Shown here one piece after another: positions 56,394 to 64,000 of a DNA stretch of 64,000 nucleotides (the stretch's first letter is position 1; the number at the start of each line of letters is the position of its first letter). Both the position numbers and the translations under genes were made by a program. Source of the DNA: Tsukamurella asaccharolytica (GTDB lineage Bacteria > Actinomycetota > Actinomycetes > Mycobacteriales > Mycobacteriaceae); contig NZ_VIGW01000006.1 of NCBI RefSeq assembly GCF_007858435.1, positions 185,643-249,642 on the forward strand, given 5' to 3'. Under the pieces are notes generated by a model that searched no databases, was not told where the DNA came from, and saw only the letters and a list, made by a program, of their open reading frames with translations.

Positions 56394-56981
56394 GTGGGAT
56401 TGAGAACAAGTTTCACAGTCATGGCCTGTGCGGCCGCTCTCGCGACGTCTGGTTGCAGCGCGCAGTCGGCACCGCCGGAGCAGGGACGGCCGGGTGTGCA
56501 CGGCACCGAGGCGACCGTGGTCGCGGCTTCGTCCGGCACCGCGACGGGGCTGGCGGAACCGACGCCCGCGGGCACTCCGCTCCACACCCGGCTCGCGTCC
56601 TCCAGCGCGGTCGGCGACACCGGCCAGGCCCTCACCGCAACGATCGCGGGCACCACCTACCGCAGCGCGACGGGCATCTGGATCGGGTGCGAAGGCACCG
56701 CCGCGACGGCCGTCTACCGCCTCGGCGGCGAGTTCGCCCGGCTCACCGGGGTTCTGGGCCTTCAACCGCACACCCCGCCCTCGCTTCGCGTGCGGATCTC
56801 GTTCATCGTCGACGGGGAGACGAAGCTGGCAGCCACGCTCACCCGCGACGACGGGCCCCAGCCCATCACGATCCCGCTCGACGGGGCCCAGTCGCTCATC
56901 GTCTCCGCCGTCAGGAACGGCGGCGAGTGCGCGCCCGCCGCGGCGCCCTACGGCGCGATCGGAGCCGCGAGCCTCACCTGA
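56394..56981 (+). CDS. Lipoprotein with NPCBM-like carbohydrate-binding domain
   Basis: 195 residues. Lipoprotein signal VMACAAALATSGC (Cys about 21), a Ser/Thr/Pro-rich linker to about residue 60, then an NPCBM/NEW2-like beta-sandwich: YRLGGEFARLTGVLGL, LRVRISFIVDGETKLA, PITIPLDGAQSLIVSAV. No catalytic domain, so a surface binding protein is likely. GTG 56394 is 6 nt after TATTCT (56382-56387). Confidence 0.75.
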   Translation: MGLRTSFTVMACAAALATSGCSAQSAPPEQGRPGVHGTEATVVAASSGTATGLAEPTPAGTPLHTRLASSSAVGDTGQALTATIAGTTYRSATGIWIGCEGTAATAVYRLGGEFARLTGVLGLQPHTPPSLRVRISFIVDGETKLAATLTRDDGPQPITIPLDGAQSLIVSAVRNGGECAPAAAPYGAIGAASLT

Positions 56982-57000
56982 CCGGCCGCGGGGGCGGGCG

Positions 57001-58419
<1,419 letters not shown>

Positions 58420-58433
58420 ACCTTAGAAAAGTA

Positions 58434-58465
58434 CTCGGGCCCCGGGATCATTCCCAGGGCCCGAG
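58434..58465 (-). terminator. Hairpin terminator after glpX
   Basis: CTCGGGCCC-C-GGGA pairs with TCCC-A-GGGCCCGAG: 13 pairs with one mismatch and a TCAT loop, 13 bp beyond the glpX stop and just upstream of fumC on the minus strand. Confidence 0.65.
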
Positions 58466-58478
58466 GAGAAGATCACTC

Positions 58479-59486
58479 TCAGTCGAAGATCTGCGCGTAG
58501 GTCTTCAGCTTGGTCAGACGGTGCGTCGCGTCGACGGTGCGCACGGTGCCCGACTTGCTGCGCATCACGATCGACTGCGTGGTCGCGCCGTCGGCGCGGT
58601 ATTTGACGCCGCGCAACAGGTCGCCGTCGGTCACACCGGTCGCGGCGAAGTAGACGTGCTCACCCCGCACGAGGTCGGTGGTGCCGAGGACCTGGTTCGG
58701 ATCGATCCCCAGGTCGGCGAGGCGGTGCTTCTCCTCGTCCGTCGTCGGCGCGAGGGTGCCCTGCAGTTCGCCGCCCATGCAGCGCAGCGCGGCGGCGGCG
58801 ATGATCCCCTCGGGGGTGCCGCCGATGCCGACGAGGATGTCGGTCTTGGCCTCGGGGCGGGCGGCGGCGATGGCGCCGGCCACGTCACCGTCGGAGATGA
58901 GGCGCACGATCGCGCCGGTCGCGCGGATGTCGGCGATGAGCTGCTCGTGCCGGGGGCGGTCGAGCACCGTCAGCGTGACGTCGGTGACCTTGATGCCCTT
59001 GGCCTTGGCGACCTTCGCGATGTTGTCCGCGATCGGCGCCTGGATGTCGATGACGCCGGCGGCCTCGGGGCCCACGGCGATCTTGTTCATGTAGAAGACC
59101 GCGGAGGGGTCGTACATGGCGCCGCGCTCGGCGACCGCCAGCACGGCGATCGACCCGGGCATGCCCTTGGCCATGAGCGTGGTGCCGTCGACGGGGTCCA
59201 CGGCGACGTCGGTCGACGGGCCGAAGCCGTTGCCCACCTCTTCGCCGTTGTAGAGCATGGGCGCCTCGTCCTTCTCGCCCTCGCCGATCACGACCACGCC
59301 GCTCATCGACACCGTCGAGACCAGCTGCCGCATCGCGTCCACCGCCGCGCCGTCGCCGGACTCCTTCTGGCCGCGTCCCACCCAGCGGCCTGCGGCGAGC
59401 GCGCCGGCTTCGGTCACGCGGACCAGCTCCATGGCTAGATTCCGGTCCGGGGCGATGGGGTTCTTCTCAGCGTGGGTATCGGACAT
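58479..59486 (-). CDS. glpX: Fructose-1,6-bisphosphatase, class II
   Basis: 335-residue GlpX-type phosphatase, the gluconeogenic FBPase of actinobacteria. Metal/substrate motifs: [34 protein letters not shown], and [22 protein letters not shown] 59486 follows GGAGGA on the minus strand. Confidence 0.96.
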   Translation of the reverse strand: MSDTHAEKNPIAPDRNLAMELVRVTEAGALAAGRWVGRGQKESGDGAAVDAMRQLVSTVSMSGVVVIGEGEKDEAPMLYNGEEVGNGFGPSTDVAVDPVDGTTLMAKGMPGSIAVLAVAERGAMYDPSAVFYMNKIAVGPEAAGVIDIQAPIADNIAKVAKAKGIKVTDVTLTVLDRPRHEQLIADIRATGAIVRLISDGDVAGAIAAARPEAKTDILVGIGGTPEGIIAAAALRCMGGELQGTLAPTTDEEKHRLADLGIDPNQVLGTTDLVRGEHVYFAATGVTDGDLLRGVKYRADGATTQSIVMRSKSGTVRTVDATHRLTKLKTYAQIFD

Positions 59487-59660
59487 GGATTCCTCCGGAT
59501 CTCGATGCGCGCGGTGACGCGCGGCGGGCATCGCTCGATTCTTTCATGCCGCACCCGTCGGCGACCGGGCCGGAGTCGCCACCGCCGCCCGAGCCCACGG
59601 CAGCACCGCCGGACCTGCCCGCCTGGATCGCCCGACGTCGCGCCCGGGATACTGGACGGC

Positions 59661-60272
59661 GTGGCTGAGAAACCCCGGATCCTGCAGAACCGTCGCGACA
59701 TGGTGCTCACGATGGTTCCGCTGTTAGCCCTGTGCCTGATCGCCCTGTTCGCGTCGGGCAACTTCAAGCTCGGCTTCGGCGCCGATCCGAAGGACGAGAA
59801 CGTGCAGGCGATCAACCCGGAGGGCGTCTACCAGGTGTCGGCGGATACCCACGGCTTCGCGGTGCGGATGCCGGGCGGCGCCGGAGTGGCCGCCGGAGTG
59901 CCCGAGGGCTGGAAGGCCACCGCCACGCGCGACGACGACGTCGTCGGCGGCAAGGTCTTCTCCGTCAACTACGTGACTCCCGAGAAGAATTCACTGCAGC
60001 TCTCGCAGTCCGGCGCCCCGGTCGACCAGGTCGTCGAGTCGGTGTACGGGGCGAGGGCCACGCCCTCCGGCACGGTCCCGGTCGAGGGGCGGACCTGGGA
60101 CGTCTACGGCCCGAACGACAGGAACCGCAGCGCCTGGGTCCTCCAGCTCGACGGTGTCGTGCTCGTCGTCTTCGGCGGCGGTACCGTGCCGCGGTTCACC
60201 GAACTCGCGGCCGCGGTGCAGTCGCAGCAGCCGCTGCCGCGGTCCGGCGCGCCGGCCCCCACGCCCCGGTAG
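59661..60272 (+). CDS. DUF4245-family membrane-anchored protein
   Basis: 203 residues: short cytoplasmic N-terminus (EKPRILQNRRDM), one helix (VLTMVPLLALCLIALFASG, about 15-33), then an extracytoplasmic domain of about 165 residues (VPEGWKATATRDDDV, FSVNYVTPEKNSLQLSQS, WVLQLDGVVLVVFGGG). Position opposite glpX is conserved in mycobacteria. Function unknown. GTG 59661, with GATACT 7 nt upstream. Confidence 0.85.
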   Translation: MAEKPRILQNRRDMVLTMVPLLALCLIALFASGNFKLGFGADPKDENVQAINPEGVYQVSADTHGFAVRMPGGAGVAAGVPEGWKATATRDDDVVGGKVFSVNYVTPEKNSLQLSQSGAPVDQVVESVYGARATPSGTVPVEGRTWDVYGPNDRNRSAWVLQLDGVVLVVFGGGTVPRFTELAAAVQSQQPLPRSGAPAPTPR

Positions 60273-60293
60273 GGGCATGGCTGGCGCCCCGGG

Positions 60294-60503
60294 TCACTCC
60301 TCGGCGGCGATCGCCTTCTCGATCCGCTCCCGCGCGCCGGCGAGGTGCTCCTCGCAGCGCTTGGCGAGCGCCTCGCCGCGCTCCCACAGGTTCAGCGACT
60401 CGTCCAGGTCGATCCCGCCCTGCTCCAGCAGCTTCACCACCACCGCGAGCTCGTCGCGGGCCTGCTCGTAGCCCAGCTCGGCCACGGGTGTCTCGTCGGT
60501 CAT
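60294..60503 (-). CDS. xseB: Exodeoxyribonuclease VII small subunit
   Basis: 69 residues, coiled-coil: [40 protein letters not shown]. Binds in several copies to XseA. ATG 60503 overlaps the xseA stop (TGATG); GTG 60506 is an alternative. Confidence 0.94.
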   Translation of the reverse strand: MTDETPVAELGYEQARDELAVVVKLLEQGGIDLDESLNLWERGEALAKRCEEHLAGARERIEKAIAAEE

Positions 60504-61789
60504 CACTCATCCTCGGTTCGTACGGAGATCTTCGTCACGCCCATCACCGCGGCGGATGCGGCACCGTCGGGCAGCCGGATCCGAACCTGCGAGCCGGGCG
60601 CGAGTTCGTCGATGGCGCGGACCACGGGGTTCTCGCCGTCCGGCGTCACCTTCTGGACCACGGCGTAACCGCGCGCCATCGTCGCGGCGGGACCGAGGGC
60701 GGTCAGTCGCGCGGCCAGGTGCACGGTCCGGTCGGATTCCCGTTCGACGGTGCGCCGCACGTCCCGCCGGGCGTCGCGCAGCAGCCGCTCGACCTCGTCG
60801 GCGCGGTCGTCGACGAGGCGCAGCGGGTGGGCGAAGACCGGCCGGGAGCGCAGCGACTCCAGGCTGCGCGCCTCGCGGTCGACCCAGCCGCGCAGCGCCG
60901 CGGCGGCCCGCTGGCGCAGCTCGGCGATCCGGTCCAGCTCGGCCACCACGTCGGGCACCACGCGTTTGGCAGCATCCGTCGGCGTCGCGGCGCGCACGTC
61001 GGCGGCGAAGTCGCAGAGGGGGTTGTCGGGCTCGTGGCCGATCGCGGAGACGATGGGGGTGCGGGCGGCGTGCACGGCGCGGCACAGCGTCTCGTCCGAG
61101 AAGGGCAGCAGGTCCTCCACGCTGCCGCCGCCGCGGGCCAGGATGATGACGTCGACATCGGGGTCGGCGTCGAGGGAGCGCAGCGCGGCCACGAGCTGGG
61201 GGACCGCCGTCGGGCCCTGGACGGTGGCGTACTCGGCGCGGATCCGCACGCCGGGCCAACGCCCCTCGGCGATCGACCGCACGTCGCGCTCGGCGGCGCT
61301 GGCCCGCCCGGTCACCAGGCCGACGGTGCGCGGCAGGAAGGGCAGCGGCCGTTTGCGCCGCGGGTCGAACAGCCCCTCGGCGTGCAGCAGCTGCCGCAGC
61401 CGCTCGATGCGGGCCAGCAGCTCGCCCACTCCGACCGCACGGATCTCGGTGATCCGGAGCGACAGGCTGCCCTTGCCGGTCCAGTAGGTGAACTTGCCGC
61501 GCACGATCACCTGGGTGCCCTCGTTCAGCGGCACCTCGGAGCGGTCGAGCACGGCCGGCAGGCAGGTGACCTGCATCGAGACGTTCGCCGACGGATCGCG
61601 CAACGTCAGGAAAGCAGTGCCGCCGCCGCGGCGGTTGAGCTGGGTGATCTGCCCCTCGACCCACACTTCGCCCAGGCGGTCGATCCACTGCGCGATCTTC
61701 ATCGAGACCACGCGCACGGGCCAGGGGCGCTCCGCGCTCGACGGGCCGCCGGCGCCGCCGGGCGCGCTGGTCGAAGCCGGTCCGGTCAC
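60503..61789 (-). CDS. xseA: Exodeoxyribonuclease VII large subunit
   Basis: 428 residues. N-terminal OB fold ([20 protein letters not shown]), catalytic domain with [35 protein letters not shown] and [20 protein letters not shown], then a coiled-coil segment and C-terminal MARGYAVVQ. Degrades single-stranded DNA. GTG 61789 overlaps the preceding gene's stop by GTGA. Confidence 0.95.
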   Translation of the reverse strand: MTGPASTSAPGGAGGPSSAERPWPVRVVSMKIAQWIDRLGEVWVEGQITQLNRRGGGTAFLTLRDPSANVSMQVTCLPAVLDRSEVPLNEGTQVIVRGKFTYWTGKGSLSLRITEIRAVGVGELLARIERLRQLLHAEGLFDPRRKRPLPFLPRTVGLVTGRASAAERDVRSIAEGRWPGVRIRAEYATVQGPTAVPQLVAALRSLDADPDVDVIILARGGGSVEDLLPFSDETLCRAVHAARTPIVSAIGHEPDNPLCDFAADVRAATPTDAAKRVVPDVVAELDRIAELRQRAAAALRGWVDREARSLESLRSRPVFAHPLRLVDDRADEVERLLRDARRDVRRTVERESDRTVHLAARLTALGPAATMARGYAVVQKVTPDGENPVVRAIDELAPGSQVRIRLPDGAASAAVMGVTKISVRTEDE

Positions 61790-62427
61790 CGCGTGATGCG
61801 GTTCTCGAGCATCGTGAGGAAGGGCGGCCGCGCCTTGTGACCGCGCTCGTACTCCACGAGCGACTCCACCTCCGGCGTGGTCAGGCCGGGCAACCTGCCG
61901 CGCAGCTGCGCGAGGGTGAGCTCGGGGTAGTCGATCCGCCGTGCCACGGCGGGCAGGTCGTCGGGCGTCTCCGCGGCGGCCGAGGCATCCGACGGTGCCG
62001 GGGCGGGGCTGGTGCTGTACAGCGCGTACCGGCCCGCGCCCGATGGGGCCTGGTCGGCGCCGTCCTTCTCCGGGGCGGTGGCGACGTCGGCCTGCGCACC
62101 GTCGGCCCGAGCCGGCTCGGTGGCGGGCCGGACTTCGCCGAACGCCGGCTTCGACGCGGGCACGTCCACGTCGACGTCCTCGTCGTCGTCGAACGTGGCC
62201 CACGCGGCCTGCTCCTCCGCCTTCGCGGGGAAGACGGACTCGATCGCGCGATCGCCGCGCACGGCGAGCTCGGCCAGGTCCTGCTGGACGTGGATGAAGG
62301 CCTGCGCGGACTTGCTGCCCAGCGTGAGCGGGGCGTTCACGGCCCCTCCGACGATCTCCTGGCCCTTTTCAGCGGCGAGGGCGACGGCCCCGACGGCGAC
62401 GCGGACCACGAACGGTAAACGGCTCAT
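61786..62427 (-). CDS. Lipid droplet-associated protein
   Basis: 213 residues. N-terminal 60 residues are helical and amphipathic ([40 protein letters not shown]); the middle is acidic and disordered; the C-terminus has a conserved [20 protein letters not shown] and [20 protein letters not shown] block. Matches the actinobacterial lipid-droplet protein family beside xseA. Suggests triacylglycerol storage. Divergent from ispH. Confidence 0.82.
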   Translation of the reverse strand: MSRLPFVVRVAVGAVALAAEKGQEIVGGAVNAPLTLGSKSAQAFIHVQQDLAELAVRGDRAIESVFPAKAEEQAAWATFDDDEDVDVDVPASKPAFGEVRPATEPARADGAQADVATAPEKDGADQAPSGAGRYALYSTSPAPAPSDASAAAETPDDLPAVARRIDYPELTLAQLRGRLPGLTTPEVESLVEYERGHKARPPFLTMLENRITR

Positions 62428-62486
62428 GTATCAAGGGTGCCTCATCGTTCTCACCGGCACACCGTCAGGTGCCGTAGCCTGGAGGC

Positions 62487-63437
62487 ATGAGTTCTGGCAA
62501 GCGTGTCCTGCTGGCCGAGCCGCGTGGCTACTGCGCGGGTGTCGACCGTGCGGTGGAAACGGTCGAGAAGGCCCTCGAGAAGCACGGCGCCCCGGTGTAT
62601 GTGCGCAAGGAGATCGTGCACAACCGGCACGTCGTGGAGACGCTGCAGGACAAGGGCGTGATCTTCGTCGACGAGACCGACGAGGTGCCCGAGGGATCGC
62701 TCCTGGTGTTCTCCGCGCACGGCGTCTCGCCGGCGGTGCACGAGGGTGCCGCGCAGCGCAGCCTCCGCACCATCGACGCGACGTGCCCGCTGGTCACCAA
62801 GGTGCACCAGGAGGCCAAGCGTTTCGCCCGCGACGATTTCGACATCCTGCTCATCGGCCACGAGGGCCACGAGGAGGTCGAGGGCACCGCCGGTGAGGCG
62901 CCGGACCACGTGCAGCTGGTCGACGGACCCGACTCGGTCGACAACGTCGTCGTGCGCGACGAGGACAAGCTGGTCTGGCTCTCGCAGACCACCCTCTCGG
63001 TCGACGAGACGATGGAGACGGTGCGCCGCCTGCGCGAGAGGTTCCCGAAGCTGCAGGATCCGCCCAGCGACGACATCTGCTACGCCACGCAGAACCGCCA
63101 GGTCGCGGTGAAGGCGATGGCACCCGAGTGCGATCTCGTGATCGTCGTGGGTTCGCGGAACTCGTCGAATTCCGTGCGCCTGGTCGAGGTGGCGCTGCAG
63201 GCCGGCGCTCGCGCCGCGCACCTCATCGACTTCGCCCGCGAAATCGACCCCGCGTGGCTCGACGGCGTGGAGACCGTCGGCATCACCTCGGGCGCTTCGG
63301 TGCCGGAGATCCTGGTCAAGGGTGTCGTCGAGTACCTCGACGGCGAGGGCTTCCACGACGTCAAGCCCGTCACCACGGCGAACGAGACGCTGGTCTTCGC
63401 CCTGCCGCGCGAGCTGCGGCCCCGCGCCAAGGCCTGA
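62487..63437 (+). CDS. ispH: 4-Hydroxy-3-methylbut-2-enyl diphosphate reductase
   Basis: 316-residue [4Fe-4S] enzyme, last step of the MEP isoprenoid pathway. Cluster ligands Cys16 (PRGYCAGVD), Cys100 ([11 protein letters not shown]) and Cys198 ([11 protein letters not shown]); His45 (KEIVHN) and His78 (SAHGVSP) are substrate residues. TAGCCT (62475-62480) lies 6 nt before ATG 62487, though GGAGG is also in the spacer. Confidence 0.97.
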   Translation: MSSGKRVLLAEPRGYCAGVDRAVETVEKALEKHGAPVYVRKEIVHNRHVVETLQDKGVIFVDETDEVPEGSLLVFSAHGVSPAVHEGAAQRSLRTIDATCPLVTKVHQEAKRFARDDFDILLIGHEGHEEVEGTAGEAPDHVQLVDGPDSVDNVVVRDEDKLVWLSQTTLSVDETMETVRRLRERFPKLQDPPSDDICYATQNRQVAVKAMAPECDLVIVVGSRNSSNSVRLVEVALQAGARAAHLIDFAREIDPAWLDGVETVGITSGASVPEILVKGVVEYLDGEGFHDVKPVTTANETLVFALPRELRPRAKA

Positions 63438-63494
63438 CCGAGCCCGAGTACCGCGTCAGGTCGATTCCTTCCTCGACGACGTCGAGGTGACCCT

Positions 63495-63514
63495 CCGCGG
63501 CCTCTACGCCGCGG
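63495..63514. terminator. Hairpin between ispH and the arginine-rich gene
   Basis: CCGCGGC, CTCTAC, GCCGCGG: a 7-bp perfect stem in the 94-bp convergent gap. Confidence 0.5.
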
Positions 63515-63531
63515 CTACCGCCCCGACTGAC

Positions 63532-64000
63532 TCAGTCCTTGTAACGGTGCTTGCGGATCGGCCGGGGCTCCGCGGGCTCGGCGAAGTCGTCGCGGAAGTT
63601 GGTCTCCACCGCCGTGTCCTCGCTCTGCGGCCGGTACCGCGGGGGCCGGTAGTGCTCGTAGCGTCCAGGGTTCGACGCCGCCTCGCCGCGGCGCCCGGGT
63701 CGTTCGTCGCCACTGAGGCTGGGCAGGTCGGGCTGGGCTGCGCGGCTGCCGGAGATCCGTGGAAGCGAGGCGAAGTCGTCGCGGGGGATCTGCGAGCGCT
63801 CCCGGCCGGCGCGGGGAGCCGCCGGGGCCGAGCCGCGGGCGCGGTCGATGTCCCGGGCCTCGCGGCGGTAGTCGCGTGAGTCGGAGCGGGCCGCCGCCCG
63901 CGCGGCGGGGGAGCCCGGGCGTCCCTCCGGGCCGCGCGGGGTGCGCCAGCGAGGCTGCGGGTCGCCGCCCCCGCGCCGGTCCTCATCGGGTCGCAGTTCC
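63532..64000 (-). CDS. Arginine-rich C-terminal part of a DUF6542-type protein (partial)
   Basis: The minus strand stays open for 156 codons from the window edge to a TGA at 63532. The product is Arg/Pro/Asp-rich and disordered (SDSRDYRREARDIDRARG, PGRYEHYRPPRYRPQSED) ending IRKHRYKD. The position downstream of ispH and the composition fit the DUF6542 membrane proteins of this locus, whose membrane domain would be outside the window. No start is visible. Confidence 0.65.
   Translation of the reverse strand, partial: ELRPDEDRRGGGDPQPRWRTPRGPEGRPGSPAARAAARSDSRDYRREARDIDRARGSAPAAPRAGRERSQIPRDDFASLPRISGSRAAQPDLPSLSGDERPGRRGEAASNPGRYEHYRPPRYRPQSEDTAVETNFRDDFAEPAEPRPIRKHRYKD

Overview
The window is high-GC (roughly 70 percent), tightly packed bacterial DNA from a mycolic-acid-type actinomycete (order Mycobacteriales). 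The evidence is a mycothiol gene (mca), a short-chain Z-FPP-type prenyl synthase, a lipid-droplet-associated protein, a DesA2-like desaturase and PhoH2. Gene order also follows what I recall of the Mycobacterium tuberculosis Rv1023-Rv1111 segment (eno, ftsB, DUF501, ppx, then SGNH, cbs, metB, greA, mca, uppS, coaA, glyA, desA2, phoH2, fum, glpX, xseBA, ispH). Tsukamurella or a close relative is my best guess, not something I can prove here.

Region by region. 1-9.7 kb (minus): nuoA to nuoJ of respiratory complex I, joined mostly by 4-10 bp overlaps, cut at the window edge inside nuoJ, with a TGTGA-N6-TCACA operator and an atypical receiver-domain gene upstream. 10.4-17.6 kb: an NTF2-like/NCS1 transporter pair, eno-ftsB-DUF501-ppx, a DUF418 membrane protein, and a guanidine-III riboswitch driving a Gdx/SugE exporter. 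17.7-22.1 kb: an accessory segment ending at the 3' end of a tRNA-Leu(UAA). It holds an esterase, a decayed zinc-ribbon gene, a DUF4236-like membrane protein and a ParA-type ATPase gene broken by three indels. 22.1-31 kb: an HTH/ClpN pair under a palindromic operator, a Bax-inhibitor-1 protein, transsulfuration genes cbs-metB, a NodB-fold protein lacking its metal ligands, greA, a queuosine-precursor transporter. 31-42 kb: mca, a GT39 glycosyltransferase, a DUF255 protein, the DAHP synthase gene behind an aromatic leader peptide and intrinsic terminator, and a taurine/sulfonate-type ABC transporter. 42-53 kb: uppS, coaA, DUF885 protein, glyA, desA2-like, phoH2, an N-acetylglutamate-synthase-like protein, a PadR operon and an AraC gene interrupted by an amber codon. 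53.5-64 kb: class I fumarase, class II fumarase with glpX, exonuclease VII, ispH and the 3' end of an arginine-rich DUF6542-type gene.

Regulatory features stand out. Many transcription units start with a TANNNT -10 element 6-7 nt before ATG or GTG, so many mRNAs are probably leaderless. Convergent gene pairs are usually separated by long GC-rich hairpins. The octamer GACGGTGC/GCACCGTC recurs about 46 times by eye, far above chance. Nearly all genes are ordinary housekeeping genes; the unusual material is the riboswitch, the attenuator, the operators, the decayed tRNA-linked island and several proteins that keep a fold but have lost catalytic residues.
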